Shown: positions 1 to 6,128 of the stretch, piece by piece
How positions within the stretch are numbered: position 1 is the first letter of the stretch
Layout: every line of letters starts with the position of its first letter
Source of the DNA: CAZGUG01 sp964625335
Lineage (GTDB): Bacteria > Bacillota > Clostridia > Ch29
Assembly (NCBI GenBank): GCA_964625335.1
Contig: CAZVBE010000026.1
Coordinates: forward strand, 1-27,695
Direction: 5' to 3'
Length of the DNA stretch: 27,695 nucleotides
The notes under the pieces: model-generated
What the model was told of the DNA's origin: nothing
The model's input: only the letters and a program-made list of their open reading frames with translations
Databases searched by the model: none
Program-made: the position numbers and the translations under genes

Positions 1-23
1 ATAACCCTTCTTCTTTCTTTCAT
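1..23 (-). CDS. Start of next por-operon gene (probable delta/ferredoxin subunit), partial
   Basis: Only the first seven codons (MKERRRV) are inside the window; the gene runs off the left edge. Its ATG (23-21) overlaps the TGA of the upstream gamma-subunit gene (22-20) as ATGA, and an AGGAGGTG ribosome binding site lies just upstream inside that gene. This is the pattern of translational coupling. In clostridial and archaeal four-subunit 2-oxoacid:ferredoxin oxidoreductases the gamma gene is usually followed by the delta gene, a small 2x[4Fe-4S] ferredoxin-like subunit. The identity is therefore inferred from operon order, not from sequence. Confidence 0.5.
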
Positions 24-598
24 ATCCCCTTCACCTCCTGAAGAGCTCTCTTGATAGCCTTCATGTTACCATCAATTACTTCCGGCTTTGATGCGAATTT
101 ATGTTTGAAGGATTCTTCCATACTGCTTATGAACTCATCTTCCTTCATTATACCGCTTACCTTAATTATTGCTCCCAGCATTGGGGTATTAGGGAAGTAC
201 GTCCCGAGGGTATCAACTGAGATAGTCATTGCATCAACAGTATATACTTTGCCCTCAAAACCCTTAAGCTGTTTCTTGATTTCGGCAGGCTCCCTCTGGC
301 TGTTAACCAGAATTGCACCTTCCTTTTTCAAGCCGGCAGCAACATCGACATCCCTTATAAGGGACTCGTCCACAACAACTACATAGTCGGGCTCATAGAT
401 ATTGCTGTGAATCCTTATTTTGGTGTCTGCAATTCTGTTATATGCCGTGATAGGTGCGCCCATCCTTTCAGGTCCGTACTCAGGGAAGCCCTGTATGTAC
501 TTTCCTGTATTGAATGCAGCCTCTGCCAGCAAAAGGGATGCGGTTTTAGCTCCCTGCCCTCCCCGGCCATGCCAGCGAATTTCAACGGTTTTGCCCAT
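20..598 (-). CDS. porC: 2-oxoacid:ferredoxin oxidoreductase, gamma subunit (pyruvate/2-ketoisovalerate type)
   Basis: The gamma subunit of the thiamine-pyrophosphate enzymes that oxidise pyruvate or another 2-oxoacid to acyl-CoA with ferredoxin as acceptor. The protein is about 192 residues, the usual length for a separate gamma subunit. It opens with EIRWHGRGGQGAKTAS, the hallmark of the family, followed by GFPEYGPERMGAP and a PDYVVVVDESL strand. The start is placed at ATG 598-596 because AGGAGG sits 8 bases upstream; a longer reading from 628 (MDQMKGGNN...) would put that site inside the gene. It is first in a leftward operon and overlaps the next gene by 4 bases. A consensus promoter lies at 753-781, with operator-like repeats in the leader. 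Pyruvate is the likeliest substrate, but gamma subunits do not reveal it; the alpha and beta genes lie outside the window. Confidence 0.88.
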   Translation of the reverse strand: MGKTVEIRWHGRGGQGAKTASLLLAEAAFNTGKYIQGFPEYGPERMGAPITAYNRIADTKIRIHSNIYEPDYVVVVDESLIRDVDVAAGLKKEGAILVNSQREPAEIKKQLKGFEGKVYTVDAMTISVDTLGTYFPNTPMLGAIIKVSGIMKEDEFISSMEESFKHKFASKPEVIDGNMKAIKRALQEVKGI

Positions 599-631
599 TT
601 TGTTGTTTCCTCCTTTCATTTGATCCATCTG

Positions 632-762
632 TTGTTATATAACAATGACGCAAAAGTATAACTGTTATACTATAGTTATTCATCGCGTGTATAACAGTTA
701 TGTAAACACAACAGCTGTAACAGCTTCAGCAGTGTAACAGATGATATAATCTAGTATAACAG
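632..762 (-). promoter_or_regulatory. Cluster of TATAAC/GTTATA operator-like repeats in the por leader
   Basis: The stretch holds two palindromes: TTGTTATATAACAA (632-645, perfect) and AGTATAACTGTTATACT (655-671, perfect apart from its central base). ATAACAGTTAT occurs at 691-701. Copies of T(A/G)TAACAG start at 690, 716, 733 and 755, the last overlapping the -10 box. Repeated sites of this shape suggest cooperative binding by a dimeric repressor; the half-site resembles those of some GntR-family regulators, which is inference. No regulator gene is visible in the window. Confidence 0.6.
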
Positions 763-781
763 AACCCCCATTGCCTGTCAA
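753..781 (-). promoter_or_regulatory. Consensus sigma-A promoter for the por operon
   Basis: Reading leftward on the minus strand, TTGACA (781-776) and TATACT (758-753) are separated by exactly 17 bases. The -10 box is shared with one copy of the TATAACAG repeat (755-762), so a protein bound there would block RNA polymerase. The expected start near 746 gives a leader of about 145 bases before the porC ATG, which is long and full of inverted repeats. Confidence 0.8.
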
Positions 782-868
782 CGGATTGTATACCGTTGTA
801 CAATGCCGCTTTGTACCGGCCGGATTGCCCCAATATTCCACTATTATTCACACGGCAGCTGCAGGGGG

Positions 869-1552
869 TCAACGTATTATAAACTCTTTAAACAATCCGG
901 ATATACTCTCCCTCACCCGGTCAAGCTCTGCTGTTGCAAAGGGTGTAAATATGCCCTGGCCTGCCAATACGGTACTGCGGTCCCTGAAGTTTTGCACTGC
1001 ATACCTTTGACTGCCTTTGATAAAATGTGCAATTTCAATTATGTCCCGGATGCTGAGCAGCTCCCTGCAAACGGTAGTCCTGAATTCATACTCAATTGAA
1101 GCGTTCCTTATCAGGGCTGTGCTTTTCTTAACAGCCTTCGTATCAACGGATTTTCCGGCAACAACATTATATTTCCCAAAGGGAGCCTTGATATCCATTG
1201 CTATATAGTCGACGGCTCTTCTTTTTAGCAGCCCTTCCACAACATAAGGATTAGTACCGTTAGTATCAAGCTTGACAAGAAAACCCCGCTGCTTAACCCT
1301 TGCCAAAAAATCCTCCAGGTCAGGCCTGATGGTGGGCTCTCCTCCCGAAATGCACACTCCGTCCAGCACATTCTTCCTTTTTTCCAGATATTCAAATACC
1401 TGCTCCTCGTCTATGCTCTCCCCTTCTCCCTCAAGCAGTGGAGCATTATGACAGTAGGGGCACCTGAAATTACAGCCCCCTACAAAATATACGGTACATA
1501 TCCTGTCCGGATAATCTATGAAGGAAGACTTGACGTGGCCTTTAAATTCCAT
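869..1552 (-). CDS. nrdG: Anaerobic ribonucleoside-triphosphate reductase activating protein (radical SAM)
   Basis: A radical-SAM activase that uses a [4Fe-4S] cluster and S-adenosylmethionine to install the glycyl radical on NrdD. The cluster ligands are the CNFRCPYC motif (Cys27, Cys31, Cys34 counted from the chosen start). The GGE motif follows as CISGGEPT and later DIKAPFGKYN. Length is 227 residues, typical of the pyruvate-formate-lyase-activase-like NrdG of Clostridia. The start is ATG 1552-1550, with GGAGG 7 bases upstream; the longer reading begins at a TTG at 1570 and would include that site. It lies 37 bases downstream of nrdD on the same strand, the normal activase-after-reductase arrangement, so co-transcription is expected. 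The gap of about 300 bases to porC contains the por regulatory region. Confidence 0.9.
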   Translation of the reverse strand: MEFKGHVKSSFIDYPDRICTVYFVGGCNFRCPYCHNAPLLEGEGESIDEEQVFEYLEKRKNVLDGVCISGGEPTIRPDLEDFLARVKQRGFLVKLDTNGTNPYVVEGLLKRRAVDYIAMDIKAPFGKYNVVAGKSVDTKAVKKSTALIRNASIEYEFRTTVCRELLSIRDIIEIAHFIKGSQRYAVQNFRDRSTVLAGQGIFTPFATAELDRVRESISGLFKEFIIR

Positions 1553-1589
1553 CTCTTCCCCTCCTGACAAAACTAAAGGTTTGTCTCTC

Positions 1590-3668
1590 TTAGCTTACTG
1601 CGAATTCAAGCCTGTCCTTATATTCCTCCTTTTTCCCGTTGTTCCATGACTGTACGGGTCTGTGGAAGCCTACCACCCTTGTCCAGACTTCCGACTCCTG
1701 TCCACACTCGGGGCAGGTAAAATGTTCGCCTTTCAAATATCCGTGCTCCGGGCATATCGAGAAGGTGGGTGTTATTGTAATGTAAGGAATGGGACTGTTG
1801 TCAAAAATCCTCTTTATTAAGAGTTTACAGGCCGCGGGACTGTCTATTTCTTCTCCTATAAAGCCATGCAGCACAGTACCTCCGGTGTACTGGGCCTGGA
1901 GATTTTCCTGAAGCTCCACCGCCTCAAATATATCCTTTGTATGGTTGACCGGCAGCTGGGTGGAATTCGTGTAATAGGGCTCGCCATTGCCCTGGGTGAA
2001 AATCTTGGGATACATTTTTTTGTCCAGCCGTGCAAACCTGTAGGTAGCTCCTTCGGCGGGTGAGGCTTCCAGGTTCCAAAGGCTCCCTGTTTCCTCCTGA
2101 TATATCTGTATCACCCTGTTCATAAATTCCATAATCTCCAGGGCGAACTCTCTTCCCTCTTCCGAAGCTATATCACTGCCCAGAAGATTCATGCAGGCTT
2201 CGTTCATACCATTTAACCCTATGGTGGAGAAATGGTTTTTGAAATACTCTCCGGTTTCCTCCTTAACTCCATCCAGATAGTAACGGGAATAGGGATATAA
2301 ACCCACATCCATATACTTTTCAAGAACCTTTCTCTTGGTCTCGCATATTTCCTTTGCATACTCCATAAGCTTGCGGGTCTGCTTTTTAAAATCCTCTTTA
2401 GTTTTAGATAAATATCCTATCCTGCTCATATTGAGAGTAACAACGTTTATCGACCCGGTTAAGGGATTTGCGCCGAACAATCCTCCGCCCCTTCGTCTGA
2501 GTTCCCGGTTGTCTATCCTTAAGCGGCAGCACATGGACCTTACGTCCTCCGGGGACATCTCGGAGTTTACAAAATTTGCGAAATAGGGGGTTCCGAACTT
2601 GCCCGTCATCTCCATAAGTATACCGACTATTTCGGAATCCCAGGGAAAGTCCTTTGTGATATTTACGGTAGGTATCGGGAAACTGAAGGTCCTTCCTGCT
2701 CCATCCCCCTCCATCATCACTTCACAAAAAGCCCTGTTTAACATATCCATTTCCTTTTGAAATTCACCGTAACACTTATCCATGTTCTTACCGCCTATAA
2801 TAGCCGGCATATTTTTAACCAAAGTATGCGGCGTTATATCAAGGGTTATATTTGTAAAGGGGGTTTGAAAGCCCACCCGGGTGGGTATATTGAGATTGAA
2901 GATAAACCTCTCAATGGATTTCTTCGTATCTTCATAGGTCAGGCCGTCATAATAGATAAAGGGAGCCAAATATGTATCAAAGCTTGATACGGCCTGGGCA
3001 CCTGCCGCTTCTCCCTGCAGGGTGTATAAAAGGTTCACCAGCTGCCCCAGCGCGGATTCAAAATGCTTTGGAGGATTGGACTCTACCTTGCCCTTTGCTC
3101 CCTTGAAACCGCTTCTTAAAAACGCTTCCAGGTCCCATCCGCAGCAATAGGGTGCCAAAATCCCCAGATCATGAATATGGATATCACCGTTTACGTGGGC
3201 ATCCCTCAGCTCTTTTCTGTATATTTTATTAAGCCAGTATTTCTTGGAAATGCTTTCTACTATATGGTTGTTTAGTCCCTGCAGCGAAAAACCCATATTG
3301 GCGTTCTCGTTTACCCTCCAGTCTTCAAGGGATACATACTTATCCACCATGGTTTCGGCATCCATAAAGAGGTTTTTTACATCCCTTAACTCCTCCTGTT
3401 TTCTCCTGTATAGAATATAGGCTTTGGCAGTCTTAGCATGACCCTCTTCAATCAACACCTTTTCAACTATATCCTGGATATCTTCCACTGTGGGTATACC
3501 GGACCCGTGGGTTTCGGCTACGATATCCGCCACTATCAGCGAAAGGCGTTTTGCCTCTTCCCTGTCGTCTCCTCCCACAGCCTCAACTGCAGCAAATATT
3601 GCGTTTTCGATCTTGGTGGTGTCAAAATTTACTATCTCTCCGTTCCGCTTCTGTACTTTGTTTGTCAA
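1590..3668 (-). CDS. nrdD: Anaerobic (class III) ribonucleoside-triphosphate reductase
   Basis: Glycyl-radical enzyme that reduces ribonucleoside triphosphates to dNTPs without oxygen. An ATP-cone domain occupies about residues 1-95 (starting VQKRNGEIVNFD), followed by the catalytic barrel. The segment MCCRLRIDNREL carries candidate thiyl cysteines. The C-terminus has a metal-binding knuckle (Cys639, His642, Cys652, Cys655; CPEH and CPEC) directly before the glycyl-radical loop RVVGF, with Gly667 as the probable radical residue, then RPVQSWNNGK. Length is 692 residues, normal for the family. The start is TTG at 3668, preceded by AAAGGGGG at about 8 bases; no in-frame ATG near it fits better. 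It is followed by nrdG. A tandem NrdR-box-like pair upstream suggests repression by NrdR when dATP is plentiful. Confidence 0.95.
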   Translation of the reverse strand: MTNKVQKRNGEIVNFDTTKIENAIFAAVEAVGGDDREEAKRLSLIVADIVAETHGSGIPTVEDIQDIVEKVLIEEGHAKTAKAYILYRRKQEELRDVKNLFMDAETMVDKYVSLEDWRVNENANMGFSLQGLNNHIVESISKKYWLNKIYRKELRDAHVNGDIHIHDLGILAPYCCGWDLEAFLRSGFKGAKGKVESNPPKHFESALGQLVNLLYTLQGEAAGAQAVSSFDTYLAPFIYYDGLTYEDTKKSIERFIFNLNIPTRVGFQTPFTNITLDITPHTLVKNMPAIIGGKNMDKCYGEFQKEMDMLNRAFCEVMMEGDGAGRTFSFPIPTVNITKDFPWDSEIVGILMEMTGKFGTPYFANFVNSEMSPEDVRSMCCRLRIDNRELRRRGGGLFGANPLTGSINVVTLNMSRIGYLSKTKEDFKKQTRKLMEYAKEICETKRKVLEKYMDVGLYPYSRYYLDGVKEETGEYFKNHFSTIGLNGMNEACMNLLGSDIASEEGREFALEIMEFMNRVIQIYQEETGSLWNLEASPAEGATYRFARLDKKMYPKIFTQGNGEPYYTNSTQLPVNHTKDIFEAVELQENLQAQYTGGTVLHGFIGEEIDSPAACKLLIKRIFDNSPIPYITITPTFSICPEHGYLKGEHFTCPECGQESEVWTRVVGFHRPVQSWNNGKKEEYKDRLEFAVS

Positions 3669-3825
3669 AATATTGACCCCCTTTTAAGACTATACTATCT
3701 ACTCTATTTATTGTATCCTATATGTGTGGATGAATAAATTCACATAAATATCGATATAACCGCTTTGTTTGTCATTTTTCTCTAATTTTCTTCCTCAATT
3801 TCCCTAAATCGCAAAATTGATAAAA

Positions 3826-3873
3826 ATACAATATGTTGTATTTGCTATGGCAACGATATAATATATATTGTAT
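3826..3873 (-). promoter_or_regulatory. Tandem NrdR-box-like sites upstream of nrdD
   Basis: Two 16-base sites, 3826-3841 (ATACAATATGTTGTAT) and 3858-3873 (ATAATATATATTGTAT), each match 13 of 16 positions of the NrdR box acaCwAtATaTwGtgt as I remember it. Their starts are exactly 32 bases apart, about three helical turns, which is the phasing reported for functional NrdR box pairs. They lie about 160 bases upstream of the nrdD start, in AT-rich DNA where -10-like hexamers (for example TACAAT on the minus strand) overlap the right-hand box. I could not fix one promoter with certainty. Confidence 0.65.
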
Positions 3874-3948
3874 GTCAGCTTATATTGGTACAAAAAAAAA
3901 GAACCGCGGTATCCCGTATAGGTTACAGAGGTATCCTCCAATTGTTTA

Positions 3949-4221
3949 TCATAGTATATAGTTTAGCACGACGATAAGCAACACTCCCGGGATCCCCAAA
4001 AAACCGGCGATAAGTGCGGTAACAGGATTTATCGCTACCTGAAGGCCAAAAAAGCCTCCCACAAGGTTAAGGACCCACAGCATCAACCCACCAATAATAC
4101 CGTTATAAAGAAGCCGCAGTATAAACTTAAGCGGCATAACCAAAAGCCATCCTACTATATATAACAGCAATAGACCAAAGGCGTAAGCCATAATAACATT
4201 TAAATCAAGGCTGATTCCCAT
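3949..4221 (-). CDS. bofA: Sigma-K processing inhibitor BofA
   Basis: Small membrane protein of the outer forespore membrane. In Bacillus it holds the SpoIVFB protease inactive together with SpoIVFA, delaying pro-sigma-K cleavage until the forespore signals. The family signature is the C-terminal NPVTALIAGFLGIPGVLL, and two hydrophobic segments precede it (about residues 8-32 and 38-62). The protein is 90 residues from ATG 4221-4219, with GAGGTG 5 bases upstream; a longer reading starts at a TTG at 4251. It follows yaaL on the same strand, as in Bacillus, where the pair sits just after recR. A run of T on the minus strand (3891-3899) may mark the transcript end, but I see no convincing stem. 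Confidence 0.9.
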   Translation of the reverse strand: MGISLDLNVIMAYAFGLLLLYIVGWLLVMPLKFILRLLYNGIIGGLMLWVLNLVGGFFGLQVAINPVTALIAGFLGIPGVLLIVVLNYIL

Positions 4222-4249
4222 TTCTCCACCTCTTTTTGCCGGCAAGTCC

Positions 4250-4315
4250 AATCATTATACATATATTATATGTGTGCCAATATTATTCATGGTTTTACTA
4301 ATATATATAATGATT
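4250..4315. repeat. 10-bp inverted repeat between yaaL and bofA
   Basis: AATCATTATA (4250-4259) and TATAATGATT (4306-4315) are perfect inverted copies enclosing 46 bases of AT-rich intergenic DNA. In the leftward transcript this could fold into a weak long-loop hairpin between yaaL and bofA. It lacks the GC-rich stem and T-run of a terminator, so any role is unknown. Confidence 0.4.
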
Positions 4316-4595
4316 AGCGGCAATCCACCTTGACGCCCTTTTCCTTTGCTTTTTTGAGCAAATACATATACCTCTTCTTTGATGCCTCAATCCTGTAAAT
4401 CGCATAGTCTACCAACTCGGGCTCACAGACATTTTCAAAAAATTTCTCAGCCTGACACCATTCCTCCATAGCATGCTGTACACAGCGTATCAGTTCCTGG
4501 TCCTCTTTATTGACGGTATCGTCCTCGGTGCTGTGAAAGATTTCGCTTACTTTGCCTGTTAGTTTTCCCAGATAAGCTCCAATGGCCTTTTCCAT
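4314..4595 (-). CDS. yaaL: YaaL-family protein (DUF2508)
   Basis: Small soluble, largely helical protein of unknown function. It is recognised by the DUF2508 pattern (DQELIRCVQHAMEEWCQAEKFF followed by DYAIYRIEASKKRYMYLLK) and by its position immediately before bofA. It is 93 residues from ATG 4595-4593. A GGGGG ribosome binding site lies 7 bases upstream, whereas the alternative GTG at 4601 would have almost no spacing. In Bacillus the order is recR-yaaL-bofA; here recR lies about 7 kb to the right. The likely coupling is with bofA, 92 bases downstream. Confidence 0.8.
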   Translation of the reverse strand: MEKAIGAYLGKLTGKVSEIFHSTEDDTVNKEDQELIRCVQHAMEEWCQAEKFFENVCEPELVDYAIYRIEASKKRYMYLLKKAKEKGVKVDCR

Positions 4596-4717
4596 CTTCA
4601 CGCCCCCAGATTATACAATTTCTAATATCTATATTATTAACAGTTTTTGTCCCCCTATACTCTTTATTTGGGCATTTTTCTTTCGGTTCCCTTATTATGT
4701 TATTAAATAATATATGT

Positions 4718-4723
4718 TATAAT
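4718..4723 (+). promoter_or_regulatory. Possible -10 box for the GerMN lipoprotein gene
   Basis: A perfect TATAAT occurs 41 bases before the ATG at 4765. The hexamer 17 bases upstream (TTATGT, 4695-4700) is a poor -35, so this is a weak prediction. A sporulation sigma factor could be used instead, but I could not identify a site. Confidence 0.35.
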
Positions 4724-4764
4724 AACTTTATCCGTTTTTAAAAATCCTAACTGGAGGTATACAA

Positions 4765-5322
4765 ATGAAAAAACATATTGCTTTGCTGCTACTTATTACA
4801 TTGATAATTACTCTTCCTGTCGGATGCAAAAAAGACGAGCCTCAGGCTGACCCAGCCCCGGGACAGGAACAATCTGACCAACCGCAGCCGACATTGGTGG
4901 AAGAAGAGATACTTCTTTTCTACCCTGACAAGAATAACAACTTCCTTTTGCCCGAATTCAGAAAAGTAATAGTAAAAGAGAATGCCGGGCCTGATGAAAT
5001 GGTGGAAATAGTTCTTGGAGAACTGATTAAAGGCACTGAAAACGAAATGTTAAGCTCGACAATTCCGGCACATACGGAAGTTTTATCCTTCGGCCTTGAC
5101 GGCTCCTCCATAACCATTGACTTTTCCGAAGGGTTTATAGTTGACAGCTACAGCAGCAGGGAAAAACTGCTTCAGGTATTTTCAGTTGTCAATACTCTGT
5201 CTGAATTGGGTATAGAGGAAATGAACCTGTTTGTCGAAGGGGAGCCCGTATCCGGCCATTATACCTCTCTTGAAGCCGAAATGCCCTTCATCAGAAACGA
5301 TGAGCTGATCCCAAGCAAATAA
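4765..5322 (+). CDS. GerMN-domain lipoprotein (sporulation/germination type)
   Basis: Membrane-anchored lipoprotein of 185 residues. The N-terminus is a lipoprotein signal peptide: KK, a hydrophobic stretch (residues 5-18), then the lipobox LPVGC with Cys21 as the lipidated residue. A charged, proline-rich linker follows (residues 22-46). Residues about 47-165 match the GerMN domain: EEEILLFYPDKNNNFLLPE at the start, then IVLGELIKG, an amphipathic strand SSITIDFSEGF, and LSELGIEEMNLFVEGEP near the end. GerM of Bacillus has two such domains and acts in the engulfment/SpoIIQ-AH channel; this protein has one, and many single-domain relatives are not sporulation-specific. The start is ATG with GGAGG upstream. 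It stands alone, convergent with nothing and divergent from yaaL. Confidence 0.85.
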   Translation: MKKHIALLLLITLIITLPVGCKKDEPQADPAPGQEQSDQPQPTLVEEEILLFYPDKNNNFLLPEFRKVIVKENAGPDEMVEIVLGELIKGTENEMLSSTIPAHTEVLSFGLDGSSITIDFSEGFIVDSYSSREKLLQVFSVVNTLSELGIEEMNLFVEGEPVSGHYTSLEAEMPFIRNDELIPSK

Positions 5323-5332
5323 AGCAGCCTTC

Positions 5333-5402
5333 AACGGGACATTTTCACCCGTTACGGCAGGATGTGCCAACGCAGCCCTTCGTCTATCTATATGAAGGGC
5401 TG
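5333..5402 (+). terminator. Two hairpins downstream of the lipoprotein gene
   Basis: AACGGG (5333-5338) pairs with CCCGTT (5348-5353), and CAGCCCTTC (5373-5381) pairs with GAAGGGCTG (5394-5402). The second is a perfect 9-bp stem with a 12-base loop. Neither is followed by a clear T-run, so termination efficiency is uncertain. The position fits the end of the lipoprotein transcript. Confidence 0.45.
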
Positions 5403-5533
5403 TGTTCATGGTATGCATGAGGTTTATTTTATGTAAACATTATGATAAAATGAATAAAGCCCTTCTCTTTTTCGAAGCATTAATGTACTTATAAATCAGT
5501 ATCTTTTTATTGGAAGGAATTCGACAACCGGCG

Positions 5534-5562
5534 TTGAAAGAATTATTCTTAAAGGCTCTAAT
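5534..5562 (+). promoter_or_regulatory. Candidate promoter for the NuoEF/Stn-like operon
   Basis: TTGAAA (5534-5539) and TCTAAT (5557-5562) are 17 bases apart, 26 bases before the ATG at 5589. The C in the second -10 position is unusual, which lowers confidence. I saw no Rex-type TTGTGAA-N4-TTCACAA site nearby. Confidence 0.4.
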
Positions 5563-5588
5563 CCCAATGTGCAAAAGGAGTGTGAATT

Positions 5589-6116
5589 ATGAATTGTTCC
5601 AACAAAAGCTCTGAACTACTGGAGAAAAATTTTGAATCCGGTGAGAATATCGACTTAACCAAACTGGATCCCGTTCTTGAGAAATACTCGGGTACTTCCG
5701 GCAGTCTTATCACAATACTTCAGAAGGCCCAGGATATATATGGATATCTGCCCCTGGAAGTTCTCCGGCATATAGCCTCAGGAACAGGAGTTAAGCCGGC
5801 ATCGGTTTACGGAGTGGCAACCTTTTATACACAGTTCCGGCTTAATCCGGTGGGCAAGCATGTAATTTTGCTTTGCCAGGGCACCGCTTGCCATGTTAAC
5901 GGTTCCGGGAGCATACTGCTGGCGATTAGCGAAGAACTGAAGATAAATAAAGGAGAAACCACCCCCGACGGCATGTTTACCCTTGAAAGCGTAGCCTGTC
6001 TCGGCTGTTGCAGCCTTGCCCCGGTAATGATGATAGACGGGGAAACCTATGGAAAGCTTACCCCTGACAAAGCAAGACAGGTTATAAAGGAAATATATCA
6101 AAAAGAACAGAATTAG
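5589..6116 (+). CDS. NuoE/HydC-like [2Fe-2S] thioredoxin-fold subunit (StnC-like)
   Basis: The 24-kDa-type electron-transfer subunit found in complex I, HydABC-type bifurcating hydrogenases and Stn-type transhydrogenases. It is 175 residues with a helical N-terminal half (YSGTSGSLITILQKAQDIYGYLP, GVATFYTQF) and a thioredoxin-like C-terminal half. That half carries the four [2Fe-2S] ligands: Cys96 and Cys101 (LLCQGTACH), then Cys137 and Cys141 (ACLGCC). All ligands are present. The start is ATG 5589 with AAGGAG 8 bases upstream. It is the first gene of a three-gene operon, 12 bases before the NuoF-like gene. Its partners argue against a respiratory complex I (no membrane subunits), so it probably belongs to a soluble flavin-based bifurcating complex. 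Confidence 0.9.
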   Translation: MNCSNKSSELLEKNFESGENIDLTKLDPVLEKYSGTSGSLITILQKAQDIYGYLPLEVLRHIASGTGVKPASVYGVATFYTQFRLNPVGKHVILLCQGTACHVNGSGSILLAISEELKINKGETTPDGMFTLESVACLGCCSLAPVMMIDGETYGKLTPDKARQVIKEIYQKEQN

Positions 6117-6128
6117 GAGGTGTACCAG

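Noticed and set aside
3891..3925. Intrinsic terminator after bofA
   Set aside because: A T-run exists on the minus strand, but the preceding bases give mostly direct repeats (GGATACC twice) and an 8-base ACCGCGGT palindrome too short to form a loop.
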